DNA of 64,000 bases from Microbacterium lacus (GTDB taxonomy: Bacteria > Actinomycetota > Actinomycetes > Actinomycetales > Microbacteriaceae), in assembly GCF_002812805.1 (NCBI RefSeq), contig NZ_NMUM01000040.1:232610-296609 (forward strand). Direction: 5' to 3'. Positions 1 through 8,007 of the stretch are shown here, piece by piece (position 1 is the first letter of the stretch; the number at the start of each line of letters is the position of its first letter). The translations under genes were made by a program, and so were the position numbers. The notes below the pieces were generated by a model that saw only the letters and a list, made by a program, of their open reading frames with translations, did no database searches and had not been told where the DNA came from.

Positions 1-386
1 GCCTCCGGTGTGCGTGCGGCAAGATCCAGCGCCAGGAATCCACCGAGCGAATGGCCGACGAGACGCCAGCGCCGATAACCGAGGGCGAGCGCGATCTCGG
101 CGATGGCCCCCGCGTATGCGCCGATGCTCGCCTCTCGCCAGTCGGGGGCCGCGGACTCGCCCCAGCCCGGCAGATCCGGAATGACCAGATCGACCAACGG
201 CAGCCCGTGTTCGTCGGCGTAGGCGATCAGGGGCGTCCACGTCGTCCACGATCCGGCGGCGCCGTGCACGAGGATCGTCGCGGTGTTGCTCGAGCGGCGT
301 CCCGACCTCACCACGACGCGTCCGAGCGATGTCTCGACGACGGCACGCTCGAGCCCGAGCGCCGTCTCGTCGAGGATCAGCTTCAT
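1..386 (-). CDS. alpha/beta hydrolase, N-terminal part (cut by window edge)
   Basis: The minus strand reads from an ATG at 386 off the left edge, giving the first 128 residues of an alpha/beta-hydrolase. Visible features are the oxyanion-hole region 'ILVHGAAGSW' near residue 38 and the nucleophile elbow 'VGHSLGG' near residue 112, with Ser as expected nucleophile. The catalytic Asp and His would lie in the missing part. Substrate cannot be inferred; such proteins act as esterases, lipases or haloperoxidase-like enzymes. It is divergent from the DUF3494 gene, with about 200 bp between the two starts. Confidence 0.8.
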   Translation of the reverse strand, partial: MKLILDETALGLERAVVETSLGRVVVRSGRRSSNTATILVHGAAGSWTTWTPLIAYADEHGLPLVDLVIPDLPGWGESAAPDWREASIGAYAGAIAEIALALGYRRWRLVGHSLGGFLALDLAARTPE

Positions 387-584
387 ACCCCCTATTCGGA
401 GCGGCGGTCGACAGAGATTGGCGGCCCAGCGCGGAATGTCCACCGCGTGTCGGGCAGGTGTCGATCGCGCATCGGTCTTCACCAATTTCCCCGTCGCGCT
501 CGAAAGCGTGTCACGCTGGGCCTAGGTAGACGTGTGACCGGGGTCCTCGACGTTTCCCTCCTGAGTAAGGAAGGGACCTCGACC

Positions 585-1769
585 ATGGTCCAGAAGTTCA
601 TTCACAGAGGCGCTGTCCTCCTCGCGTCCGTCGCCGTCATCGGTGTTGCGATTCTCCCGACTGCGGCATACGCCGACACGACGATTGATGGCCCGATCGG
701 CCTCGGCGTGGCAGAAACCTTCGCGGTCCTGGGTGGATCCGCCGTCACGGTCGCCGCCAGCGGCAGCCCGAATACCACAACAATCAGCGGAGACATCGGC
801 ATCAGCCCGACCGACTCGTACACCGGCGAGTCGAACGTGGTGCAGACGAACGGCACCGTATACCGCCCCGGGTCTCTGGCGGATCAGGCGCAGATCGACC
901 TCACCACCGCGTACAACACCGCCGCGAGCTTGACGCCGATCCAGTCCGGCCTGACGGACCTCACCGGTCTGTCCCTTGTACCAGGTGTGTATTCGGGTGG
1001 CGCTCTCTCGGTTAACGGCAACCTCACGCTCGCCGGCGGTGACGCGGACTCGGTCTGGGTCTTCCAGGCATCGTCCTCCCTGATCATCGCGGGCGCCGCG
1101 ACGATCACCGTGGATGCACCGGCGAACGCGTGCAACGTCTTCTGGCAGGTCGGCACCTCTGCCACCATCGGCGGCGGCGCGGACTTCGTCGGCACCGTCA
1201 TGGCCGACCAGGCGATTTCCGTCGGGGCCAACGCCACCGTCGAAGGACGCCTGCTCGCGCGAATCGCGGCCGTCACGCTCGACAGCGACACGATCATCCG
1301 TCCCGTGGGATGCTCCGCCACCGGCGGCGCCGTCAGCACGAGCCCGACGATCACCTCCGCCGGCCCCACGGCGGGCACCGCGGGCACGCCGTACTCGTAC
1401 ACCGTCACCGCATCCGGAACGCCGACACCGACCTACACGATCACGGGCGGCACGCTGCCGACGGGCCTCGGCCTCGACGCCACCAGCGGCGTCATCTCGG
1501 GAACCCCGACCACCCCGGGCACATACACCTTCACCGTCACCGCCTCGAATGGCACATCAGCCGACGCCTCGGCGACGTACACCGTCGTGATCGCGACGCC
1601 CACGGTCGCCGCGCAGACCGTGGCGGCGGAGGCCGTGGCGGCGGGCGAGCAACTCGCGGAATCGGGCTCTGATCTGACCCTTCCGATCGTGCTCGGCGGC
1701 GCGCTACTAGCCGCCGGTGCGGCGTTCTTCTGCATCGCACGGGGCGCGCGAATCGCCCGGCGGCGCTAG
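585..1769 (+). CDS. DUF3494 (ice-binding-like) surface protein with Ig-like domain and C-terminal anchor
   Basis: This encodes a 394-residue exported protein. Residues 1-30 form a Sec signal peptide (basic start, hydrophobic core, likely cleavage after AYA). Residues about 35-225 match the DUF3494 beta-helix fold of ice-binding proteins, including the 'TISGDIGISP' and 'GVYSGGALSVNG' segments. A putative Ig module (about 250-340, 'GLPTGL..GVISGTPTTPG' type) follows. The tail reads LAESGSD, then a membrane helix at about 365-384 and the basic end IARRR, which looks like a sorting signal of the LAxTG type with Ser for Thr. The ATG at 585 is chosen because AAGGAAGG lies just upstream and the signal peptide starts there. 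Most DUF3494 proteins have no proven ice activity, so adhesion is an alternative. Confidence 0.82.
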   Translation: MVQKFIHRGAVLLASVAVIGVAILPTAAYADTTIDGPIGLGVAETFAVLGGSAVTVAASGSPNTTTISGDIGISPTDSYTGESNVVQTNGTVYRPGSLADQAQIDLTTAYNTAASLTPIQSGLTDLTGLSLVPGVYSGGALSVNGNLTLAGGDADSVWVFQASSSLIIAGAATITVDAPANACNVFWQVGTSATIGGGADFVGTVMADQAISVGANATVEGRLLARIAAVTLDSDTIIRPVGCSATGGAVSTSPTITSAGPTAGTAGTPYSYTVTASGTPTPTYTITGGTLPTGLGLDATSGVISGTPTTPGTYTFTVTASNGTSADASATYTVVIATPTVAAQTVAAEAVAAGEQLAESGSDLTLPIVLGGALLAAGAAFFCIARGARIARRR

Positions 1770-1813
1770 GGTCGTCGCGGACCGGCCCCGCGGGTCGGTT
1801 CGTGGCACAGGCC

Positions 1814-1843
1814 TTGTCATTTATGACAGGCCTCTCATATAGT
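1814..1843 (+). promoter_or_regulatory. promoter and palindrome upstream of the 63-aa gene
   Basis: TTGTCA (1814-1819) and TATAGT (1838-1843) are separated by 18 bp and resemble sigma-70-type -35/-10 boxes. A perfect palindrome, TGTCAT-TT-ATGACA (1815-1828), overlaps the -35 box and could be an operator for an unknown regulator. The nearest downstream gene starts at 1898. Confidence 0.5.
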
Positions 1844-1897
1844 TCTCATGTACCTACCGGCTCTGGGGAGTTAACGGGGAGAAAGTGACGGCGTTGT

Positions 1898-2089
1898 ATG
1901 TCGTCTATCGCCACGAGCGACCCTGTGCGCGTCACGCATCCCACGGAGGCGTGGGTTCGCGAGTACGCCGTCGAGCGGGCCGAGGGTACCTCGGCGCTCC
2001 GCGGACTCGTCGTCGGAGCCATATTCAGCCTTCCCCTGTGGGCACTCCTCATCGCGGGCGGCAACGCGCTGCTCTCACACCTGACCTGA
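1898..2089 (+). CDS. small single-pass membrane protein, unknown function
   Basis: This is a 63-residue protein I do not recognise. Residues 1-35 are polar; residues about 36-58 form one hydrophobic helix ('GLVVGAIFSLPLWALLIAGG'), so it probably sits in the inner membrane. The gene has its own promoter-like boxes at 1814-1843, a purine-rich GGGGAGAAAG about 13 nt before the ATG, and a strong terminator just after it. That isolated transcription-unit layout is the main reason to believe it is real. Confidence 0.6.
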   Translation: MSSIATSDPVRVTHPTEAWVREYAVERAEGTSALRGLVVGAIFSLPLWALLIAGGNALLSHLT

Positions 2090-2103
2090 TCCCCCACACA
2101 ACG

Positions 2104-2138
2104 AAGAAGCCCGCCGCAGAGGATGCGGCGGGCTTCTT
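2104..2138. terminator. bidirectional Rho-independent terminator
   Basis: There is a perfect 14-bp inverted repeat: AAGAAGCCCGCCGC (2104-2117), a 7-nt loop, then GCGGCGGGCTTCTT (2125-2138). The A/T-rich outer ends give a T-run on either strand. It separates the 63-aa gene (+) from msrA (-) and would stop both. Confidence 0.9.
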
Positions 2139-2170
2139 TGTTTACGCGTCAGGCGTCGTACCTGCGGGCG

Positions 2171-2716
2171 TCAGACGCTGGCAGATGCCTCACGCTTGGG
2201 CAGCACCCATCCCCGGCGGGGGAAGTGGCACGTGTAGCCGTTCGGGATGCGCAGCAGGTAGTCCTGGTGCTCGGGCTCGGCCTCCCAGAACGGACCCGCG
2301 GGCTCGATCGTGGTGACGGCCTTGCCCGGCCAGAGACCCGAGGCATCCACGTCCGCGATCGTGTCGCGCGCAACGCTCTCCTGCTCGGCGGTGAGCGGGA
2401 AGATCGTGGAGCGGTAGCTCGAACCGATGTCGTTGCCCTGACGGTTCAGGGTCGACGGGTCGTGGATCTGGAAGAAGAACGCCAGGATGTCGCGGTACGT
2501 CGTCTGCGTCGGGTCGAACACGATCTCGACCGCCTCGGCGTGACCCGGGTGGTTGCGATAGGTCGCGTGCTCGTTCTGCCCACCCGTGTAGCCGACGCGC
2601 GTGTCAAGCACACCGGGCTGGCGGCGGATCAGGTCCTCCATGCCCCAGAAACAGCCGCCGGCGAGGACAGCCGTCTCGGTCCCGGGGGTGCGGGTGATGC
2701 TTCCGTCGTCGGTCAT
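2171..2716 (-). CDS. msrA: peptide-methionine (S)-S-oxide reductase
   Basis: This 181-residue MsrA reduces the S-epimer of methionine sulfoxide in proteins. The catalytic Cys is in GCFWG near residue 22, followed by the family blocks 'RVGYTGG', '[13 protein letters not shown]' and 'FFQIHDPS'. The C-terminal half is shorter in cysteines than E. coli MsrA; a lone Cys in '[10 protein letters not shown]' could serve as resolving residue. Its ATG overlaps the msrB stop by 4 bp (ATGA), so the two are translated from one mRNA and would repair both epimers. Start and product are secure. Confidence 0.95.
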   Translation of the reverse strand: MTDDGSITRTPGTETAVLAGGCFWGMEDLIRRQPGVLDTRVGYTGGQNEHATYRNHPGHAEAVEIVFDPTQTTYRDILAFFFQIHDPSTLNRQGNDIGSSYRSTIFPLTAEQESVARDTIADVDASGLWPGKAVTTIEPAGPFWEAEPEHQDYLLRIPNGYTCHFPRRGWVLPKREASASV

Positions 2717-3195
2717 GATGCGTTCTCCTGAGTTGTCGTCGTGTTGTCGGTGTCGCCGAAGAGGGCGCGGAACTCACCGTAGCCCTCGGCCTCGAGCCGC
2801 GCGACGGGGATGAAGCGCATAGCGGCCGAGTTCATGCAGTAGCGTAGGCCGCCCGCCGCGCGGGGCCCATCGTCGAAGACGTGTCCGAGGTGACTGTCGG
2901 CTCCGCTGGAGCGCACCTCAGTGCGCTTCATCCAGAGCGTGCGATCGACCTTCTCGGTCACGGCCGCGGGATCGATGGGCCGGGTGAAGCTCGGCCAGCC
3001 GCTGCGGCTGTCGTACTTGTCGGTGGACGAGAACAAGGGCTGCCCCGATACGACGTCGACATAGATGCCCTGCTCGTGGTGGTCCCAATACTTGTTGCGG
3101 AAGGCGGGCTCGGTGCCCTCTTCCTGCGTCACCCGGTACTGCTCCGGGGTGAGACGCGAAAGCGCCTCGGGAGTCTTGCGATAGTCGTTCGCCAC
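2713..3195 (-). CDS. msrB: peptide-methionine (R)-S-oxide reductase
   Basis: This 160-residue MsrB reduces the R-epimer of methionine sulfoxide. The blocks 'SGWPSF', 'DSHLGHVF' and '[11 protein letters not shown]' identify the family, with catalytic Cys in the last. The two CxxC pairs that bind structural zinc in many MsrBs are absent, so this is the zinc-free type. An upstream ATG would add 38 residues of no family likeness; the GTG at 3195 is preferred because GAGGAGG lies 5-6 nt before it. It is first of two genes, with msrA overlapping by 4 bp. Confidence 0.93.
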   Translation of the reverse strand: MANDYRKTPEALSRLTPEQYRVTQEEGTEPAFRNKYWDHHEQGIYVDVVSGQPLFSSTDKYDSRSGWPSFTRPIDPAAVTEKVDRTLWMKRTEVRSSGADSHLGHVFDDGPRAAGGLRYCMNSAAMRFIPVARLEAEGYGEFRALFGDTDNTTTTQENAS

Positions 3196-3305
3196 GGTTC
3201 CTCCTCGATCAGACGCGGCTGGCTGTCGCGTCATAGAAGAGAACGGATGAGTCCCCCGTTTTGGTCCCGCGAAGCTGTGAGCGAGCCGTGAGTTGTCTGC
3301 CCTGT

Positions 3306-3782
3306 TCACCCGGCCGCTTCGTGCACATCGCGCGCCTTCAGGGTGCGGAACGAGGACACCATGTTGGTGCCGAGCAGCACCTTGCCGCGCGAGTGCAGCT
3401 TCTGCAGGTCGGCGTACGCCTCCGAAATTCGGCGAAGGGGATAAATGCCCGAGACGAGCAGAGCCTCGGCCCAGGCCTCGGCAGAGGCGCCGTTCATCTC
3501 GCGACCCGCGAAGCGGATCGAACCCGCGGCCCGTACCCGCGGCGACCCCGGCAAGAGGCCCGAGATCGCCCGCCCGGTGACCGACTTGCCCGATCCGGAC
3601 TCACCGACGATGCCGACGCGTTCGCCGTCGTGCACGGTGATGCTGACGTTGCTCACGGCCTCGACCTCGGTGCGGTCGCCGGTCGGCAGGTGCACCTTGA
3701 GGTTCTGCACCCGCAGGATGGGCTCGGCGTCCGCGACGCGTGTGTCGCGCTCGTCCTGCCGTTGCGTCGTGGTGAGAGACAT
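3306..3782 (-). pseudogene. chimera: peptide-ABC ATPase N-terminus joined to tail of a zinc-type quinone reductase/alcohol dehydrogenase
   Basis: The 158-residue frame starts as a DppD/OppD-type ATPase, with Walker [21 protein letters not shown] near residue 60. After about residue 98 (DNA near 3,485-3,505) it switches to '[20 protein letters not shown]' and 'RGKVLLGT', the C-terminal signature of zinc-type alcohol dehydrogenases/quinone reductases. Q-loop, signature LSGGQ and Walker B are all lost, so it cannot be a working ATPase. The ATG at 3782 overlaps the dppC-like stop (TGATG), so the 5' side is still in the operon. The simplest reading is a deletion that removed the rest of the ATPase, any second ATPase and most of a dehydrogenase gene. 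An assembly join is the alternative. Confidence 0.8.
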
Positions 3783-4699
3783 CACTTCACCCGCCCGATC
3801 GTGGGGTTGAGGGCGTCGTTCAGGCCGTCACCGAGGATGTTGACGGCGAGCACGACGAGGAAGATGCACATGCCCGGGAAGAGCGCGAGCCACCACGCCT
3901 GCTGCATATAGGGCTGCGCGGAGTTCAGCAGCGCGCCCCAGCTGGGGCGGTTGGTGTCGCCGATACCGAGGTACGCCAGGCCCGACTCGACCAGGATGGC
4001 GCGGCCGACAGTCATGCTCGTCGCCACCAGCACAGGCGGCATCGCGTTGGGAATGACGTCCGACCACAGGATGCGGATGCCTCCGAAACCGGCGGCCTTC
4101 GCGGATTCGACGTAGCCGAGCTTCGAGATCCGCATGGCTTCGGCCCGGACGATCCTGGCCCCGCTCGGCCACATCGTGATCGCGAGGATCGCGACGATGA
4201 TGACGATGTTCGATCCGAGCAGCGCCGCCGCTACGAGCGCGAGGATCAGTCCCGGGAGCACCTGGAAGAACTCGGCGACCTTCACCAGGGCGGTGTCGAT
4301 GAACCCGCCGTAGTACCCGGCGAGGCCGCCCACGATGATCCCGATCGTCATGCACAGCACCGCGACGCTGAAGCCGACGAGCAGCGAGATCTGGCCGCCG
4401 TAGACGACCCGCGCAAGGTAGTCACGGCCGAGGGCGTCGGTGCCGAGGGGGAATTCACCGCTCGGGGGCAGCAAAGGTGGGTTGCCGGTCGAGACCGGGC
4501 TGCCCACGAAGTACGGACCGACCACCGAGACGATGACGAAGATCAGCAGAAGCGGAAGGAAGATCAGGGTGGAGGGCTTCCGCAGGAAGATCCCCCAGAC
4601 GGAGGGTCTGCTCGCGACCCGCCCCTCCGTGGGTGCCGGGGGAACGCCGCCCACCGGTGCGTCAGCGCCGAGCTCGATTGCCTCGCCTGTCGTGGTCAT
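3782..4699 (-). CDS. peptide/nickel-type ABC transporter permease (DppC family)
   Basis: This 305-residue inner-membrane protein belongs to the DppC/OppC group. Membrane segments appear from about residue 40, and the EAA-type loop is 'EAMRISKLGYVESAKAAGFG' around residues 190-210. The late block 'ESGLAYLGIGDTNRPSWGAL' is typical. It pairs with the DppB-type permease encoded just upstream (ATGA overlap) to form the channel for di/oligopeptides or a related solute. The partner ATPase downstream is truncated and no binding protein gene is present, so the transporter is probably inactive unless served by another ATPase. Confidence 0.9.
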   Translation of the reverse strand: MTTTGEAIELGADAPVGGVPPAPTEGRVASRPSVWGIFLRKPSTLIFLPLLLIFVIVSVVGPYFVGSPVSTGNPPLLPPSGEFPLGTDALGRDYLARVVYGGQISLLVGFSVAVLCMTIGIIVGGLAGYYGGFIDTALVKVAEFFQVLPGLILALVAAALLGSNIVIIVAILAITMWPSGARIVRAEAMRISKLGYVESAKAAGFGGIRILWSDVIPNAMPPVLVATSMTVGRAILVESGLAYLGIGDTNRPSWGALLNSAQPYMQQAWWLALFPGMCIFLVVLAVNILGDGLNDALNPTIGRVK

Positions 4700-5694
4700 G
4701 CGGACACCTCGACCTTTCGCGTGCTGCTGATCTTTCGAGTGAGTTGCGACCGCAGGCGCGGATCGACGAGGCCGTAGACGAGGTCCGTGAGGATGTTGAC
4801 GATGATGATCGTGACCGTGAGGACGATCACGACTCCCAGCACGACCTGGTTGTCCTGCCGCCCGATCGCGTCGATGAAGAGAAGTCCCATGCCGGGCCAG
4901 CCGAACACGCGCTCAACGAGCACCGACCCCGCGAGGATGAACCCGAGGCTGTAGCCCGAGATCGTGACCATGGGAAGCAGGGCGTTGGGCAGCGCGTGGC
5001 GCCAGAGCACGCGCCGCGGCGTGAGGCCCTTCGAACGGGCTGTGTCGATGAAGTCCTGGCTGAGCGACTCGATCATCGATGCCCGCATGATGCGCGTCTT
5101 GTAGGCGACCTCGCTCGTGGCCATCGTGATGATCGGCAGCACCATGTACTGCAGCGCGATGCCCTCCTGCCCGTACGGCGCCTTGCCCTGCGTCGGCAGC
5201 CAACCGAGCGTGAGCGAGAAAATCATGATGAGCATCATGCCGAGCCAGAAGTTCGGCACCGAGAACAGGGCGACGGCCGCGCCCGAGATGCCGCTGTCGA
5301 GCCAGCGGCGGCGGGTGCGTGCCGCGATCGACCCCAGGATGACGCCGAGGGTGGTCGAAATCAGGAACGACGGGACCGCGAGCGCCAGGGTGTTGCCGGC
5401 TCGACCGAGGATGAGTTCGAGCACCGGCTCGTTCGTCCCGAACGAGTATCCGAGGTTTCCGGTGAACACGTTCCCGAGGTAGATCAGATAGCGCTCCCAG
5501 AGCGGCTTGTCGAGTCCGAACGCCGCCGTGATCTGCGCCTCGAAGGCGGGCGAGATGGGGACATCGCCGACGAGGCTCTGGATGGGATTGCCGGGGGCGA
5601 GTTCGAGCAACAGGAACAGCACGGTGATCACGGCGACGAAGAGCAGCACCGAAGAGATGAGCAACCGGGCGATGCGTCCGACGAGTGCACGCAT
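4696..5694 (-). CDS. peptide/nickel-type ABC transporter permease (DppB family)
   Basis: This 332-residue permease has an N-terminal helix ('LLISSVLLFVAVITVLFLLL'), the DppB-specific 'LAPGNPIQSLVGD' loop near residue 33, and the EAA loop 'SMIESLSQDFIDTARSKGLT'. It is the first permease of the minus-strand operon SDR - dppB - dppC - broken ATPase; its ATG at 5694 overlaps the stop of the SDR gene (TGATG). The solute is unknown. An SDR fused into the operon suggests uptake of a compound that is then oxidised, rather than plain peptide scavenging. Confidence 0.9.
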   Translation of the reverse strand: MRALVGRIARLLISSVLLFVAVITVLFLLLELAPGNPIQSLVGDVPISPAFEAQITAAFGLDKPLWERYLIYLGNVFTGNLGYSFGTNEPVLELILGRAGNTLALAVPSFLISTTLGVILGSIAARTRRRWLDSGISGAAVALFSVPNFWLGMMLIMIFSLTLGWLPTQGKAPYGQEGIALQYMVLPIITMATSEVAYKTRIMRASMIESLSQDFIDTARSKGLTPRRVLWRHALPNALLPMVTISGYSLGFILAGSVLVERVFGWPGMGLLFIDAIGRQDNQVVLGVVIVLTVTIIIVNILTDLVYGLVDPRLRSQLTRKISSTRKVEVSA

Positions 5695-6553
5695 CAGCGG
5701 CCCTCCCCCGCGTCATCCCCGTCGTCCGGTCCGCTCAGGGGAAACGAACTGTTCCCGCCACCGTCGATCTGCATCGTCTGGGCCGTCACGTGACTCGTCC
5801 GCTCGTCGGCGAAGAAGGCCACGGCGTTCGCGATGTCGACGGGCATCCCGACCTTGCCGACCGCGACCTTGCGGGCGCTCGCGCGGAGGTGCTCCTCGCG
5901 GTCCGTGTCGCGCCTTCCGAGCATCGAGCGGCTCGTGCCGACCAGGCCTGGGGCGATCGCATTCACCGTGATGCCCCACCGTGCGACATCCATCGACAGG
6001 GCGCGCGTGAGACCCAGGATGCCGGCCTTCGCCGCCGAGTAGGGTACGGAGCGCGGCGCCGCGGTGATGGCCGCCATGGAAGAGATGTTGATGATGCGGC
6101 CGTAGCGGCCTCGCCGCATGAGTGCGACGCCCGCCTGGCACATCAGGAACGTTCCGGTGAGGTTGACGCGGATGAGTTCGTTCCAGGCCTCGAGGCTCAG
6201 CTCGCCGATATCGGCGCGATCGGCCCCTGGGGTGCTGCGGCATTGTTCACGAGCACGTCGAGGCGACCGAAGCGTTCGTCGACCGTCTCGAGCATGCGGG
6301 TGACGTCCGCCGGGTCGCCGATGTCTCCGACGAGGGCGACGGCGGTCCGGCCTTCCGCCTCGAGTGACGCGACGAAGACATCGATACCGCTGCCCGGTGC
6401 GGCATCCGCATCCCCCTGATTGCGAACCCCACCCGGCTCCCGATCCGTCACGACCACCGCGAAACCGTCGTCTGAGAGGCGGCGCGCGATGGCCTGCCCG
6501 ACTCCGTCGGATTTGCCACAGCCCGTGATGAGGGCGACGCGAACGTCGAGCAT
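5694..6553 (-). pseudogene. SDR-family oxidoreductase with a one-base frameshift
   Basis: Two frames together make a normal SDR of about 286 residues. The first part (from ATG 6553, good AAAGGAG upstream) has 'VALITGCG..DGVGQAIA' and 'DVLVNNAAAPQG'; the second carries 'RIINISSMAAI' and the catalytic 'YSAAKAGILGL', ending 'TMQIDGGG'. The frame breaks near 6,220-6,235: adding one G to the GGGG run restores 'NNAAAPQGADRADIGEL'. The total span, 860 bp, is one short of a multiple of three. It heads the dppB-dppC operon. Either a recent loss or a homopolymer reading error. Confidence 0.85.
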
Positions 6554-6757
6554 CGGATCTCCTTTGATTCACCGCTCTGAGAACAGTGGAATCACCCTCG
6601 TCGCCGATGCGGGCGCGCTCAACGCCGCATTCCGCGGGACGGAAACTTTCAGTCCCGCTGAATGGGCGTGGGCGGACGCGCTCACTTCTCCATGCGAAAG
6701 GACGCAACACACCGCTCTAGGTCACGCACCACGGCGGGCTGCATGGGTGCGCAGCTG

Positions 6758-7711
6758 TCAACAACCCGCGGGGTCGGCATCCGTCGCGGGCGAGGCATTC
6801 TCGCGCTTCATGCGCTCGCGCGTGCCGCCATCGACAGTCGTGCCCACGCGCGTCGAGGTGTAGATCGAGCCGGTCGTCTCGGGGGCGGGGTCGCCCTTCG
6901 CGGACTCGGCGTCGATGATCTTTGCCGACACGCTCTTCGTCAGGTCCGGAGCCAGCCGGTGCGAGACATCCGCTCCGCGGGCTTTCCACCCGACGGGCTG
7001 ACGTTCACGGGGATTGACGCATGCCTCGACGATCGCGTCGACGACCTCGGCCGGATCGTCCATCGCGGCCATGCGAGCGGTGCGCCCCGTGTAGTTCGCC
7101 GCGTGGTCCCACCAGGGCGTGTCGATGGCCCACGGCATGACCGTCCCCACCTTTATGGTGTCGGAGTGTCCCGCGAGGCGAAGCTCCTCGTTCAGTGAGC
7201 GGCTGAGGCTGAGGACGGCGGCCTTGGAAGCCGCGTAGCTCGACTGGTACGCCAGCGGCACCTCGCTCTCCACCGATCCGATGTTCACAAGCACGCCCGC
7301 GCCGCGATCCAGGAAGTGCCGCAGCGCCACGTGCGCCCCGTTCATCAGGCCGGTGACGTTCACGTCGATGACGCGGGAGTGGTCTTCCATCGGGACGTCC
7401 CAGAAGAACCCGAGTGCTCCGATCCCGACGTTGTTGACCCATACGTCGAACCCGCCGAACCGCTCGATGGCGGTCTCGGCGATGACGCGGACGTCCGTGA
7501 TCGAGCTGACATCCGCCGCGACGGCGACTGCGTCGCCACCATGAGCCACTATCTCGGCGACGAGTTCATCGAGCACGTCGCCGCGTCGAGCCGCAACCAC
7601 GACCCGAGCGCCGAGTTCCGACAGCCGCAGCGCCGTGCCCCGCCCGAGTCCGCTGGTGGCGCCGGTGACGACCACGGTCTTGCCTGCGATGTCTGCTCCA
7701 CGCGAGCTCAT
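6758..7711 (-). CDS. SDR-family oxidoreductase
   Basis: This 317-residue classical SDR has the NAD(P)-binding 'VVTGATSGLGRGTALRL' near residue 14, 'VNNVGIGALG' near 90, Ser in 'VNIGSVESEV' and catalytic Tyr/Lys in 'YQSSYAASKAA'. It has a longer tail than usual (about 60 extra residues ending in polar sequence) after the Rossmann core. It resembles the SDRs that use bulky hydrophobic alcohols, but the substrate is not deducible. About 200 bp separate it from the broken SDR downstream, so it may be a separate unit. Confidence 0.88.
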   Translation of the reverse strand: MSSRGADIAGKTVVVTGATSGLGRGTALRLSELGARVVVAARRGDVLDELVAEIVAHGGDAVAVAADVSSITDVRVIAETAIERFGGFDVWVNNVGIGALGFFWDVPMEDHSRVIDVNVTGLMNGAHVALRHFLDRGAGVLVNIGSVESEVPLAYQSSYAASKAAVLSLSRSLNEELRLAGHSDTIKVGTVMPWAIDTPWWDHAANYTGRTARMAAMDDPAEVVDAIVEACVNPRERQPVGWKARGADVSHRLAPDLTKSVSAKIIDAESAKGDPAPETTGSIYTSTRVGTTVDGGTRERMKRENASPATDADPAGC

Positions 7712-7788
7712 GCGGTGTTCCTTTCCCCGATGCCTACGACGCTAGGCGTACCCTCGCGCCACCGTGGGCCCTTGACGTCGAGGGTGGC

Positions 7789-8007
7789 TCAGGGGTACAG
7801 GCGCCCACGCCGATCACGCGGCTCCGGCGGGGGCGGGACCTCCTTTGCCGCGACGATCGCGGATCGGGGGATGCGCACGATCCCCCGTTTGCCGTCCACC
7901 ACCACCGTTGTCGCGTCCTCGCTCAGCAGCACGCCCAGCGCATCCGTCGCCTGCCCCGAGGGCAGTAGGTAGCGCACGACCACCCGTCGTCCGGGCGCCG
8001 GGAGCAT
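7789..8007 (-). CDS. small SH3-like protein (Rv0428c N-terminal-domain type)
   Basis: This is a 72-residue protein. The pattern 'RVVVRYLLPSG..TDALGVLL', 'VVVDGKRGIVRIPRSAIVAA' and 'KEVPPPPE' looks like the SH3-like N-terminal domain that precedes an acetyltransferase domain in Rv0428c-type proteins; here it stands alone. Its ATG overlaps the stop of the upstream SDR gene (TGATG), so it is translationally coupled to it. Function unknown; possibly a protein- or RNA-binding partner. Confidence 0.65.
   Translation of the reverse strand: MLPAPGRRVVVRYLLPSGQATDALGVLLSEDATTVVVDGKRGIVRIPRSAIVAAKEVPPPPEPRDRRGRLYP

Noticed and set aside
4633..5793. 386-codon plus-strand frame opposite the ABC permease genes
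   Set aside because: It is antisense to two clear permease genes, is full of Arg/Asp/His repeats typical of shadow frames, and has no family likeness.
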